Shown piece after piece: positions 1 to 7,847 of a DNA stretch of 64,000 bases (its first letter is position 1; the number at the start of each line of letters is the position of its first letter). The translations under genes and the position numbers were made by a program. Where the stretch lies: contig OY282565.1 in the NCBI GenBank assembly GCA_958296445.1, positions 3,707,570-3,771,569 on the forward strand, read 5' to 3'. A model generated the notes under the pieces. It did no database searches. It saw nothing but the letters and a program-made list of their open reading frames with translations, and was not told where the DNA came from. Source of the stretch: an uncultured Dehalococcoidia bacterium. Its GTDB lineage: Bacteria > Chloroflexota > Dehalococcoidia > Lucifugimonadales > UBA3495.

Positions 1-770
1 ACCACATCAACCATATGCTCCAGCACCCGCGGCCCGGCCAACGCCCCGTCTTTGGTCATGTGGCCGGAAAGGAACACCGGCGTTCCCCGCGCCTTCGCCC
101 ACCGCAACAACCGCAGCCCGCACTCCCGCACCTGCCCCACGCTGCCCGGCCCCGACGATTCGCTTTCCGAATGCAGCGTCTGGATCGAGTCTATGATTGC
201 CAGCGCGGGCGGCCTTTCATCCAGCCGCTCCAGTATGACGTCAATATCGGTTTCCGCCAGCAACAGTATGCCCCGGCCGCCAACGCCCAAACGCTGAGAG
301 CGGAGCTTTACCTGCACCGGCGACTCCTCCCCGGTAACGTACATCACCGGACGCTTTTCAACGTCGTCGGCTGGAAAGCCGGGCAACGCGGATGACGGCG
401 CCAACCAATGGGCCAGTTGCAACAACAGGGTTGACTTGCCGACGCCCGGCTCGCCGGTAAGCAGGGCCACCGAACCGGGAACGACCCCGCCGCCAAGAAC
501 GCGGTTCAGCTCGGCGGACGGCAGCCCGATGCGAGGCTGAGAGTCCACCGACAGCGCATCCAGCTCCAGGGCCTGGCCGCCAACCGAGGGGCCAATCCAG
601 CCGCCCCGCCGCGACGGCGCCACCCCGGCCGCCGGAACCGCCGCGCCCTCAACCAACGGCCGGGGCGAGCCGCAAAGCGGGCTAGGGCAAAATCCCATCC
701 AACGGGAGCTTTCATGCCCGCACTCCCTACAGAAGTACACCTTCTTAACCCGCTCGGCAACCTTCGCCAT
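1..770 (-). CDS. radA: DNA repair protein RadA (3' end cut off by window edge)
   Basis: RadA/Sms is a RecA-like ATPase that promotes branch migration during homologous recombination. Reading leftward from ATG at 770, the protein has an N-terminal zinc finger (CREC near residue 14, then a second Cys pair spaced CPSPLC, wider than the usual CxxC), a Walker A GEPGVGKST near residue 105, a Walker B-like ALAIIDSIQTLHSE, and the lead-in GHMTKDGALAGPRVLEHMVD, which ends just before the expected KNRFG motif outside the window. 256 codons are visible of a family length near 450. It lies downstream of clpC on the same strand, a gene order common in Gram-positive-type bacteria. The only oddity is the second zinc-knuckle spacing. 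Confidence 0.95.
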   Translation of the reverse strand, partial: MAKVAERVKKVYFCRECGHESSRWMGFCPSPLCGSPRPLVEGAAVPAAGVAPSRRGGWIGPSVGGQALELDALSVDSQPRIGLPSAELNRVLGGGVVPGSVALLTGEPGVGKSTLLLQLAHWLAPSSALPGFPADDVEKRPVMYVTGEESPVQVKLRSQRLGVGGRGILLLAETDIDVILERLDERPPALAIIDSIQTLHSESESSGPGSVGQVRECGLRLLRWAKARGTPVFLSGHMTKDGALAGPRVLEHMVDV

Positions 771-862
771 TACCCCAATCCCCCCGGCGCGAATCCTTGT
801 CTACTGCAATTATACGGGCGCAATTCCCCGTTGTCGGCAGGCAAGTGTCATCAAAATTTCCC

Positions 863-900
863 CGTCATTCCCATCATTCCGGCGCCTTCGCGGGAATGAC
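863..900. repeat. Dispersed inverted repeat, family D (CATTCCCG...CGGGAATG)
   Basis: A short imperfect palindrome with arms of the type GTCATTCC and GGAATGAC around GCCTTCGCG. The same motif recurs at 45947-45990 and 60954-60983. It lies between the radA start and the clpC terminator. Confidence 0.6.
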
Positions 901-910
901 GGCAACACAA

Positions 911-940
911 GAAAAAGGCCCCCGTTTCCGGGGGCCTTCA
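911..940 (-). terminator. Rho-independent terminator of clpC
   Basis: On the - strand a 9-bp stem (AAGGCCCCC with GGGGGCCTT, positions 915-938) encloses a 6-nt loop and is followed by a T-rich tract. It sits about 27 nt after the clpC stop codon, so clpC transcription is at least partly terminated before radA. Confidence 0.85.
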
Positions 941-966
941 GTGTGCGCCGTTACCAAGTCCAAGCA

Positions 967-3456
967 CTAGTCGGCGGCGGGGGCCGGTTCCTCCTCCCGC
1001 ACCAGTTCGTCGGTGGGGAGCTTGGCGGTGATGGTGACTTCGCCTTCCTGCATATCTATAAAGGCAATGTCCCCGGCGCCCAAGCGTCCGCTGAGGATTT
1101 CGTCGGAAAGCCGGTCTTCCACCTCATTCTGAATCAAGCGGCGCAACGGGCGGGCTCCCAGCACCGGGTCGAAGCCCTTTTCGCCCAAGTAAGTCTTGGC
1201 CGCTTCGGTAAGCTCCAAGCCAACCTGCTTGTCTTCCAGCTCGCCGCGCACCTGCTCCATCATCAAGTCAACGATGGAGAGAATCTCCGGCTGGGCCAAC
1301 TGGTGGAACACCACCGTGGAGTCTATGCGGTTGAGGAACTCCGGCCGGAAAAAGCGGCGAACCTCGTCCATTACCTTGTCCTTCATCCGCTCGTAAGCAC
1401 TCTTGTCGGTGCGGGCACTTTCCGACTTGACGGCAAAGCCCAACGAGGTTTCGCGCTTAATCAGGTCGGAACCCAAATTGCTGGTCATCACCAGAATGGA
1501 GTTGCGGAAATCCACCTTGCGGCCCCGCGCGTCGGTCAACTGGCCCGCATCGAAAATCTGGAGCAGTATGTTGAAAACCTCGGGATGGGCCTTCTCGATT
1601 TCGTCCAGCAACACCGCGCAGTAATTCTTGCGGCGCACGCCCTCGGTAAGCTGGCCGCCCTCATCGTAGCCCACATAGCCGGGAGGGGCGCCGATGAGCC
1701 GGGCCACCGTGTGCCGCTCCTGAAACTCCGACATATCCAGCCGGATCATATTGTCTTCGTGGCCGAACATAAACTCGGCCAACGTCCGCACCAGCTCGGT
1801 CTTGCCCACCCCGGTCGGGCCGAGGAACATAAACACGCCAATGGGACGGCGGGGGTCTTTCAGCCCGGCCCGAGCCCGGCGCACCGACTTGGAAATGTTT
1901 ACGATGGCTTCGTCCTGGCCGATGATGCGCTTGTGCAGCTCATTCTCCATCTGGAGCAGCCGCTCGGTTTCCTCTTTCGCCATTCGCGCCACCGGAATGC
2001 CCGTCCACATACTGACCACTTCGGCGATGTCATCGTCGGTGACAATCGAGCGTTCCTTGCCCTTGCCTTCCTGCCACTGGCTGCGCAGCGTGTCCAAATC
2101 CTGGCGGTGGCGCAGTTCCCGGTCGCGCAGTTCCGCCGCCGCTTCGTAGCGCTGATCGGCGATGGCTTCGTCCTTCTCCCGGCTGACAGCCTCCAGCACC
2201 TGCATGGCGTCGGTGACCGACGACGGGGTAACGCTGCCCCGCAATCGGACGCGGGAACCGGCCTCGTCTATCAGGTCAATAGCCTTGTCGGGCAGGAAGC
2301 GGTCGGAAATAAAGCGGGCGGCCAAACCCGCCGCGCTACGGATGGCGTCATCGGTAAAGGTAACGTTGTGGTGGTCTTCGTAACGCTCCTTGACGCCCAT
2401 CAGAATTTCCACGGTTTCGTCGCTGGATGGTTCCTCAACCCGCACCGGCTGCAAGCGGCGCTCCAAAGCCGGGTCCCGCTCCACATACTTGCGATAATCG
2501 TCCAGCGTGGTCGCCCCGATGCACTGCAACTCGCCGCGGGCCAGCGAGGGCTTGAGTATGTTGGATGCGTCCACCGCGCCCTCCGCGGCGCCCGCCCCCA
2601 CAAGGGTATGTATTTCGTCAATGAACAGGACGCAGTTGCCGGAACTCTTGATTTCCTCAATGACCTTTTTCAGCCGTTCCTCGAACTCGCCCCTATACTT
2701 GGTGCCGGCAACCAAAGAACCCATATCCAGGGTCACTAGTCGCTTGTCCTGCAAGGTGTCCGGCACTTCCCCTTTGGCAATCATCTGGGCCATCGCCTCG
2801 ACGATAGCGGTCTTGCCCACGCCCGGCTCGCCCACCAGCACCGGGTTGTTCTTGGTGCGGCGCGAAAGGATCTGGATAACCCGCTGCAATTCCTGGTCGC
2901 GGCCCACCACCGGATCCAGCTTGTCCGAGCGGGCGGCACTGGTCAGGTCAACGCCCAAGTTGTCGAGGGTGGGCGTCTTGGTGTTGCTACGGGCCGACTG
3001 CGAGCCGCCGGAAGTGTGGCTAAGGATGCGGTGGGTCTCCGAGCGCACCTTGTCCAGAGTCACCCCCAGACTCTCCAGCACGCCGGCCGCCACGCCTTCG
3101 CCTTCCCGCAACAGGCCGATGAGCAGGTGTTCCGTTCCGATATAGGTGTGGTTCATCCGGCGGGCTTCGTCCACCGCCAGCTCCACCACCTTTTTGGCGC
3201 GGGGAGTGAGGCCGATTTCGCCCTGCGCGGGCTTTTCACCCCGCCCGATGATAAATTCAACCGCGGAACGCACCTTCGAGAGGTCGACGGAGAGGCTGGA
3301 CAGCACCCGCGCGGCCACGCCTTCCGTCTCGCGGACAAGGCCAAGGAGTATGTGTTCAGTCCCGATATAGTTGTGGTTGAAGCGCTGGGCTTCTTCCTGA
3401 GCCAGCGACAAAACCCGCCGCGCGCGCTCCGAAAACTTCTCGAATCTGCTGCCCAT
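967..3456 (-). CDS. clpC: ATP-dependent Clp protease ATP-binding subunit ClpC
   Basis: Class I Hsp100 unfoldase (829 aa, usual family length) that feeds substrates to the ClpP protease. Two N-terminal Clp repeats occupy about residues 1-145. The first AAA+ domain has Walker [10 protein letters not shown] near 208. A UVR-type helix pair ([21 protein letters not shown]) lies near 425-450. The second AAA+ domain has Walker [10 protein letters not shown] near 545. An LGF tripeptide in the second AAA+ module ([11 protein letters not shown]) matches the ClpP-docking loop. No ctsR or mcsAB genes lie upstream, unlike Bacillus. A terminator follows at 911-940 and radA lies beyond. The 280 bp upstream (3457-3736) hold no gene; I see no CIRCE or CtsR-like operator there. 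Confidence 0.97.
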   Translation of the reverse strand: MGSRFEKFSERARRVLSLAQEEAQRFNHNYIGTEHILLGLVRETEGVAARVLSSLSVDLSKVRSAVEFIIGRGEKPAQGEIGLTPRAKKVVELAVDEARRMNHTYIGTEHLLIGLLREGEGVAAGVLESLGVTLDKVRSETHRILSHTSGGSQSARSNTKTPTLDNLGVDLTSAARSDKLDPVVGRDQELQRVIQILSRRTKNNPVLVGEPGVGKTAIVEAMAQMIAKGEVPDTLQDKRLVTLDMGSLVAGTKYRGEFEERLKKVIEEIKSSGNCVLFIDEIHTLVGAGAAEGAVDASNILKPSLARGELQCIGATTLDDYRKYVERDPALERRLQPVRVEEPSSDETVEILMGVKERYEDHHNVTFTDDAIRSAAGLAARFISDRFLPDKAIDLIDEAGSRVRLRGSVTPSSVTDAMQVLEAVSREKDEAIADQRYEAAAELRDRELRHRQDLDTLRSQWQEGKGKERSIVTDDDIAEVVSMWTGIPVARMAKEETERLLQMENELHKRIIGQDEAIVNISKSVRRARAGLKDPRRPIGVFMFLGPTGVGKTELVRTLAEFMFGHEDNMIRLDMSEFQERHTVARLIGAPPGYVGYDEGGQLTEGVRRKNYCAVLLDEIEKAHPEVFNILLQIFDAGQLTDARGRKVDFRNSILVMTSNLGSDLIKRETSLGFAVKSESARTDKSAYERMKDKVMDEVRRFFRPEFLNRIDSTVVFHQLAQPEILSIVDLMMEQVRGELEDKQVGLELTEAAKTYLGEKGFDPVLGARPLRRLIQNEVEDRLSDEILSGRLGAGDIAFIDMQEGEVTITAKLPTDELVREEEPAPAAD

Positions 3457-3736
3457 AATTCCGCTCCTGGCCTCGGGGAGGTGTGAAGTGAGATTCCGGT
3501 GGCGGGGGAAGGCGTCCGCCGGGCCGCGCCAGCAACCGTCCTTGGCTAAAACCCAATTATATTGAGCGCCGCAAGAGGTGTAAAGGCGCGGGGAAAGCGG
3601 AAACTCGCCTGTCTCAAAAGCTCTGGCCGGGCGCGGGCGGCGGGGCGGGCCCTTATCGGCCCCGCTCGGGGGCAGTCCGGTTCATCCGGGCCGGGGAAAG
3701 CTCGCGCCGGTATCAGAGAGGTCGCTTGAAAAATAC

Positions 3737-3854
3737 CCCCCGGCGGTGACCTATTTTCCCACCCAGTCACCCAAGCAGTATCGTCGGCGCTGAGGCGTTT
3801 CACTTCCGTGTTCGGGATGGGAACGGGTGGGGCCGCCTCGCTCAAACCACCAGG
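3737..3854 (-). rRNA. rrf: 5S ribosomal RNA, solitary
   Basis: The - strand from 3854 reads as a complete 5S rRNA of about 118 nt. Its ends CCTGGTGG and CCGCCGGGG pair as helix I. The universally conserved stretch CCATCCCGAACACGGAAGT is present, as is the GCCGACGATACTGC loop E/helix IV region. Neighbouring sequence carries protein genes on both sides, so no 23S or 16S gene is linked. A T-rich stretch (TATTTTTC) directly follows the 3' end and could terminate it. End positions are estimated from helix I pairing and could shift by a few bases. Confidence 0.93.
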
Positions 3855-3863
3855 AAGCATTCA

Positions 3864-3903
3864 AGGCGGTAGTATGCGCTATTTTTCACAATCGCGCAAG
3901 GGG
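3864..3903 (-). promoter_or_regulatory. Candidate promoter of the 5S rRNA gene
   Basis: On the - strand TTGCGC, a 17-nt spacer and CATACT precede the 5S gene, with the -10-like hexamer ending about 16 nt before the mature 5' end. The spacing is right but the -10 match is modest. It supports independent transcription of the 5S gene. Confidence 0.45.
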
Positions 3904-3937
3904 TTTGCCCCATTTCCAAAAAATTCCCTAGAAATTC

Positions 3938-5017
3938 CTAAATTTTCTCCCCAGCTTCCGGGATTTTCTCGGTGGACATCAAGGTCACCCCCCAGCCGGC
4001 CATCCACGCCGAATGCCGCCCGTCGCCCCCGGCCACCACCACCGCCACATCGCTCGCCGAGCGCACGATAGGCACCATCGTGCCGGGGTTCGACTCGTCA
4101 ATCCACGCCGGCCATGTGCGGTTGCCGTAATGGGCCACCCCCTGCAACTGGCTAACCGGCATCCGCGCGTTATGAAAAACGTAATCCTTAACGTCGGCTT
4201 TGGACAAACCCGATGCCGCCACCTCGGCGGCGTGTTCCGGGCATAAAACCAGCAGCACCTGCCCGCCGGTGGCCTGCTGGTAGTAGTTCGCAATGCCCAC
4301 CGCCCTCATATTGCCGACGATGGTGCCAAGCACCCCGAAGCCCGTGCCGGAAGTGCTTTCCATTATCCGGTAGACCCCCAGAATCCCGGCCAGGGTAACG
4401 GTGCTGCTTTCCGGCGCATAGCCCTTTTCCACGTGCAACGGCTCCCAAGGACTGCGGGCCTCGTTTTCGGCGAAGCAGAAGCTGTAGCGCCCCGGCGAGC
4501 TGAGGGTAGCCTTGTCCATCTCCCCCGGGATCAGCCCGCCCACATTGCGGACAATCAGCCGCAAGGCCCGCCCGATGGCGGCGTTGGCCCTAAAGCCGGG
4601 GCCGAAGCAGCCCGCGTCGGCCTGAATCCCCAGCCGCCCCGCCGCCGGGCCGTTGACAATAACCACCTGATTAGCCCCGCCGGTAGTAGCCGCCGTTCCC
4701 GCCAGATTAAACCCGTCGCGCAGCGCCGCCTTGACCGCCGCCACCACCACCGGAAAATGCTCCGGCCTACACCCGGCCATAACCGCGTTCACCGCCAGCT
4801 TCTCCAGCGTAGCCCTAGCGTTGCGCGGCTGCATCACCCCCAGCGACCGCGAAGGCTCGCCCCCCACCGCCCCCAGCATATCCCGCACAACCCCCTCCGT
4901 AGGCGGCACAACAGGCAACCCATCAGTCCACCCCTGCTCCCAAAAATAATCCTGCACCCCACCAACCCCCCCAGAAACCCGCACACGGCGCGATTGAAGC
5001 GTCGAATTCGTACTCAT
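3938..5017 (-). CDS. TDGLPVVPPTE-motif protein, probable partner of UGSC selenoprotein
   Basis: A 359-aa protein of a family I recognise by the motifs WTDGLPVVPPTEG (near residue 30), NAVMAGCRPEHFPVV, IVNGPAA, and GPGFRANAAIGRALRL. I recall this family lying next to, or fused with, UGSC (seleno)proteins in Chloroflexota and proteobacterial genomes. Its enzymatic role is unknown to me. No signal peptide or membrane helix is evident. The start at 5017 is chosen because an AGGAG site sits 5-6 nt upstream; the frame stays open to 5176, but that extension is low-complexity and lacks a ribosome site. A UGSC gene lies 1.9 kb upstream on the same strand, with two opposing genes of different character between them. 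Confidence 0.75.
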   Translation of the reverse strand: MSTNSTLQSRRVRVSGGVGGVQDYFWEQGWTDGLPVVPPTEGVVRDMLGAVGGEPSRSLGVMQPRNARATLEKLAVNAVMAGCRPEHFPVVVAAVKAALRDGFNLAGTAATTGGANQVVIVNGPAAGRLGIQADAGCFGPGFRANAAIGRALRLIVRNVGGLIPGEMDKATLSSPGRYSFCFAENEARSPWEPLHVEKGYAPESSTVTLAGILGVYRIMESTSGTGFGVLGTIVGNMRAVGIANYYQQATGGQVLLVLCPEHAAEVAASGLSKADVKDYVFHNARMPVSQLQGVAHYGNRTWPAWIDESNPGTMVPIVRSASDVAVVVAGGDGRHSAWMAGWGVTLMSTEKIPEAGEKI

Positions 5018-5128
5018 AATCGCTCCTAACAACGAATTCTTCTCACCTATTAGTCTATGGAGTTCGTTTGCTAGTAGTAAATAGGCCCAGGTTAGGATGC
5101 CATGTCCGTGCCTCAAGGCGAGTATGCG

Positions 5129-5160
5129 TTGACAAGTTAGTGGTGGTTGCGGATAGTATA
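5129..5160 (+). promoter_or_regulatory. Candidate sigma70 promoter for the sce7726 gene
   Basis: A consensus TTGACA at 5129-5134 is followed after 17-19 nt by GATAGTAT, a moderate -10 match, about 65 nt before the start codon at 5225. No other gene occupies 5018-5224. Confidence 0.5.
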
Positions 5161-5224
5161 GCGGCCCAATTTCCAAGGCAATATATGCAGACGGTTGCCA
5201 TATCTATCAGGGAAGAGGTCGCGG

Positions 5225-5839
5225 ATGCGAGACGGCGATATTCGTAGCGAACTAGATGCCTTTCTCCGCCAGCAGCACGCCGACGATCCGAACACACTCA
5301 TCCGCCATGAGATGGGACTGTGTGGCGGTAAGCGACGGATAGACGTAGCTCTCCTCAACGGCGAAATCTCCGGTTTCGAGATCAAGAGCGACGAGGATAC
5401 GCTCTTTCGGCTTTTCGGGCAAGCTGATGCCTACCGACGAGTGCTTGATCGCGTAACTCTAGTTACGACTTCACGCCATAAAGAGAAGGCTATCAGCCTC
5501 TTGCCGTCGTGGTGGGGGGTCAAAGTAGCACGGCAATCTCAAGGATGTGTCACTCTCGACACTGAGCGAGAGCCGGGCATCAACACCGAACTTGACTCTT
5601 TCGCTCTTGCTCAACTGCTCTGGCGCGGCGAAGCGTTGGAAGAACTGAAAAATCGGGGCTTGTCTAAGGGCCTCTCAAAGAAAGCTCGGCATTATGTTTG
5701 GCTGGCTCTTGCGCAATCTGTCACTATTGAAGAGCTGCGCGTTCTAGTCCGCGAGCGGGTCAAGGCACGCCCAGAGTGGTTAGTCGCTCCACGATATGCG
5801 CGAAGTGGTGCGATGCACCCCACCGTAGCCACTGAGTAG
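5225..5839 (+). CDS. sce7726 family protein, predicted PD-(D/E)XK nuclease
   Basis: A 204-aa protein resembling the sce7726 family. The N-terminus (MRDGDIRSELDAFL) is followed by a PD-(D/E)XK-like core: RIDVALL supplies the Asp and GFEIKSD the E-x-K, near residues 40-60. A helical C-terminal half lacks clear motifs. ATG 5225 has GGAAGAGG about 6 nt upstream and is preferred over an in-frame TTG at 5195. Its 3' end overlaps the opposing beta-protein gene by 80 bp. sce7726 and beta-family (sce7725-like) genes are recalled as recurrent neighbours. The core motif is visible; a role in defence or mobile-element biology is inference. Base composition looks more AT-rich than the flanking operon. Confidence 0.75.
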   Translation: MRDGDIRSELDAFLRQQHADDPNTLIRHEMGLCGGKRRIDVALLNGEISGFEIKSDEDTLFRLFGQADAYRRVLDRVTLVTTSRHKEKAISLLPSWWGVKVARQSQGCVTLDTEREPGINTELDSFALAQLLWRGEALEELKNRGLSKGLSKKARHYVWLALAQSVTIEELRVLVRERVKARPEWLVAPRYARSGAMHPTVATE

Positions 5840-6824
5840 CCGCGCCCGGCCCAGGAATTCTCTGAGAGCATCGGTGGATCTCAGCATCACCAGCAGAATA
5901 GTTTGCTCCTGTCGAAGGCCAGTGGCCTGAACTCACAACCCTGCCACATAGGGTGTAGAACGATTCGTTGCCGGGGAGCAGTCGCCGTTCACGATATACC
6001 TGCCATTCGCGCTCGTATGTGTATCGCAAATTCGGGAGTGGCCGATAGGGTAAGTCAGCCGGAATTCCGGGGTGCCAAATACCGTAGTCGCCAAAATCAG
6101 GGATGACCGGCGGACAATCAGCAACTACACTATCGAAGAAGTCAGCATCATACCGATGCACGGGTGTCGTTCCGCTAGGCTGGAGGCTGGATATCGACTC
6201 TGGGAAGGCTCCGGATGCAACGGTTACGCTCCTCCAAGGCCCATTCTGATAAGCCCACTGCAAGATTTGGGACGCCACAGTTGCAGCACGGGAAACGTCT
6301 CGCTGAGACTGAACCACCCAAAAGTCTATGAGTAAGTCGACCTCGGCTGGCGGCAGGTTGGTCACTTGAAAAATCTCCGGCCACAGACTCGCCGCTTCAT
6401 CGACATCGGGATCGCTATCGGGAGAGCCGAGTCGCAGACAGGCGCCTTGTCCGTGAAGTGCCGACGCTGCCGCAACCTCTGCCAATACAAGAGGGTCATC
6501 CGTAAGTCGCATCACAGGTTTGGCTGCAACGCCACGCCCTATAAGTGCCCGCGCGGTCCAAAGGACGGCATGATCTGAAGTCCCCGCAATTGCTTGTGTT
6601 TGGTCGAGGTAGCCCGAGTCTACGGTAAGCACCGCTACCTGAGGCCAACCGGGCACTACGCCGTTCACGAACATATTGAGGTCTTGGCCGGGTCCGTTCT
6701 TCGGTATGACTTCGAAAATTGGGCGACTCCCGGATACTACTGCTTGGCTGGCCTGTTTCCAAGCCCAGTATTCCCCAGCTTTACTTTTGAGGATCGGCAC
6801 ATACTGAGGCATCTTTTTCACCAT
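5760..6824 (-). CDS. Beta family protein (phage T4 beta-protein / sce7725-like)
   Basis: A 354-aa protein starting MVKKMPQYVPILKSKAGE. The YVPILK-x-K-x-GE opening, followed by a predicted alpha/beta barrel with ends such as PIFEVIP and DLLIDFW, is typical of the Beta_protein family (Pfam PF14350, as recalled). No catalytic motif is recognised. It converges on the sce7726 gene and their coding ends overlap by 80 bp, so both gene ends are locked together. The start codon is uncertain: ATG 6824 or ATG 6812, neither with a strong ribosome site. The pair is inserted between the UGSC selenoprotein gene and its likely partner. The biochemical function is unknown. Confidence 0.7.
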   Translation of the reverse strand: MVKKMPQYVPILKSKAGEYWAWKQASQAVVSGSRPIFEVIPKNGPGQDLNMFVNGVVPGWPQVAVLTVDSGYLDQTQAIAGTSDHAVLWTARALIGRGVAAKPVMRLTDDPLVLAEVAAASALHGQGACLRLGSPDSDPDVDEAASLWPEIFQVTNLPPAEVDLLIDFWVVQSQRDVSRAATVASQILQWAYQNGPWRSVTVASGAFPESISSLQPSGTTPVHRYDADFFDSVVADCPPVIPDFGDYGIWHPGIPADLPYRPLPNLRYTYEREWQVYRERRLLPGNESFYTLCGRVVSSGHWPSTGANYSAGDAEIHRCSQRIPGPGAATQWLRWGASHHFAHIVERLTTLGVP

Positions 6825-6909
6825 CCAAAACTATGAAATTTCCCTCATGCTCCGCTGGTCAGCAAAGATTCTTTCTGGGTTAATTGATTGTAGCTATTTC
6901 CTGGGACGA

Positions 6910-7449
6910 TTACCCCCCCACCAGCAGCCCCACAATCTCCGGCGCATAATCGTGGGCCATTTGGCGCACATCGGCGGCGGGGCGGCTCGCCAAGGGGCTG
7001 GGCAAGACGACTATGCGGACGCCCGGCATCCCCAGCGACGCGGCGCGGGCGTGGGCCGCCCGGGTGAAGCTGCTGGTGATGACGCTAACCGACGGCGTGC
7101 CGCGGGATTCGGTTACTACCGTGTCGTGGAGACCCCACGCCGTGCAGGAGCCTCAATCCGCGATGGCGTGAATCACCGCGTCGCACTCGGCCAGCAGCGC
7201 CTCCAGCCCGGCGTCGGGGTGCGGCGCGCTGTAGGTAGACTTGCGGGCATAGACCACCTGCTTAACGCCGTAATCGTCCAGCAGCGCCCGCTCCAGCTCC
7301 GACATAAAAGTATCGGCGTGATACTTGCGGTTCTCCAACAGCCCGACAACCTTACCCTCCAGCCCGGAAAGCGAGGCCGACAGCCCCAGCTCCTCCGGCA
7401 CATCCTCGGCAACGGGAACCAAGATTTCAATGACGGATTCCGTGGTCAT
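6910..7449 (-). CDS. UGSC-family selenoprotein (UGA at codon 99 read as selenocysteine)
   Basis: The frame starts at ATG 7449, seven bases after a strong AAGGAGGAG site, and runs to TAA at 6910-6912 with one in-frame UGA at 7153-7155. Read through, it gives 179 aa with the tetrapeptide U-G-S-C (UGA-GGC-TCC-TGC) at residues 99-102, the signature that names the family. Homology-like texture continues on both sides: GKVVGLLENRK and CDAVIHAIAD before, then TAWGLHDTVVTESRGTPSV and PEIVGLL after, with no frame change. A SECIS-like hairpin follows the UGA (separate entry). An ordinary ORF caller would split or truncate this gene. It is the last gene of a guaB3 / small membrane protein / UGSC operon, 17 nt after its neighbour. 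Family function is unknown; a redox role is inferred from Sec and Cys two residues apart. Confidence 0.9.
7125..7152 (-). promoter_or_regulatory. Bacterial SECIS element of the UGSC gene
   Basis: Directly 3' of the UGA on the - strand, exactly 18 nt separate the stop codon from a GGUCU loop closed by a 5-bp stem CGUGG/CCACG (positions 7125-7139). E. coli fdhF, as I recall it, also has 18 nt between UGA and a GGUCU apical loop whose G and U contact SelB. Loop identity and spacing therefore both fit a functional bacterial SECIS. Confidence 0.82.
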
Positions 7450-7466
7450 AACACGCTCCTCCTTAA

Positions 7467-7844
7467 TCAAGCAGCTCCCTCCCCCGCCGCGGGCGGACGG
7501 TTCAACCGGCGCCGACTCAACCTGCGCCTAGCCGCCGCCTTCCCCTTGGGGGTAAAGCCAACGCGGGGGGCGGTCTCTGATTCCGCCGGAAACGTTACCG
7601 GACGGCCATGCAGTGCGGCGTCAAGCATCCACTCCAGCTTCGCCACCCGCAAGGCCAAGGAATGCACCTGCGCCACAAGCTGATCGAAATTCTCTTCCAT
7701 GCGGTCAAACTGCCCTTCAAGCCGGCCTATGCGCTGATTGACTTGGCCGATGAGATAAAGCATCAGCCCAGCCAATCCAACCATAAGCCCCGCCAGCGAA
7801 GCGCCCACGCCGATGATGGCATACATTTCCGGCGACATATCCAC
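7467..7844 (-). CDS. Small membrane protein with coiled coil, hypothetical
   Basis: About 125 aa. One N-terminal transmembrane helix (GVGASLAGLMVGLAGLMLYL, about residues 12-32) is followed by a predicted coiled coil (residues 35-75, IGQVNQRIGRLEGQFDRMEENF pattern) and a basic, Arg-rich tail. The start may be GTG 7844 or ATG 7838. It begins 3 nt after the guaB3 stop and ends 17 nt before the UGSC start, so the three genes are probably co-transcribed. Similar short TM plus coiled-coil proteins occur at 26738-27292. No function is recognised. Confidence 0.65.
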   Translation of the reverse strand: MDMSPEMYAIIGVGASLAGLMVGLAGLMLYLIGQVNQRIGRLEGQFDRMEENFDQLVAQVHSLALRVAKLEWMLDAALHGRPVTFPAESETAPRVGFTPKGKAAARRRLSRRRLNRPPAAGEGAA

Positions 7845-7847
7845 CTT

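Noticed and set aside
943..2739. A 598-codon open frame antisense to clpC
   Set aside because: It mirrors the clpC coding strand in a GC-rich genome, shows no family motifs, and begins inside the clpC terminator.
5018..5176. 53-residue N-terminal extension of the TDGLPVVPPTE protein
   Set aside because: The AGGAG-preceded ATG at 5017 fits the family start; the extension has no conserved content and overlaps the sce7726 promoter region.
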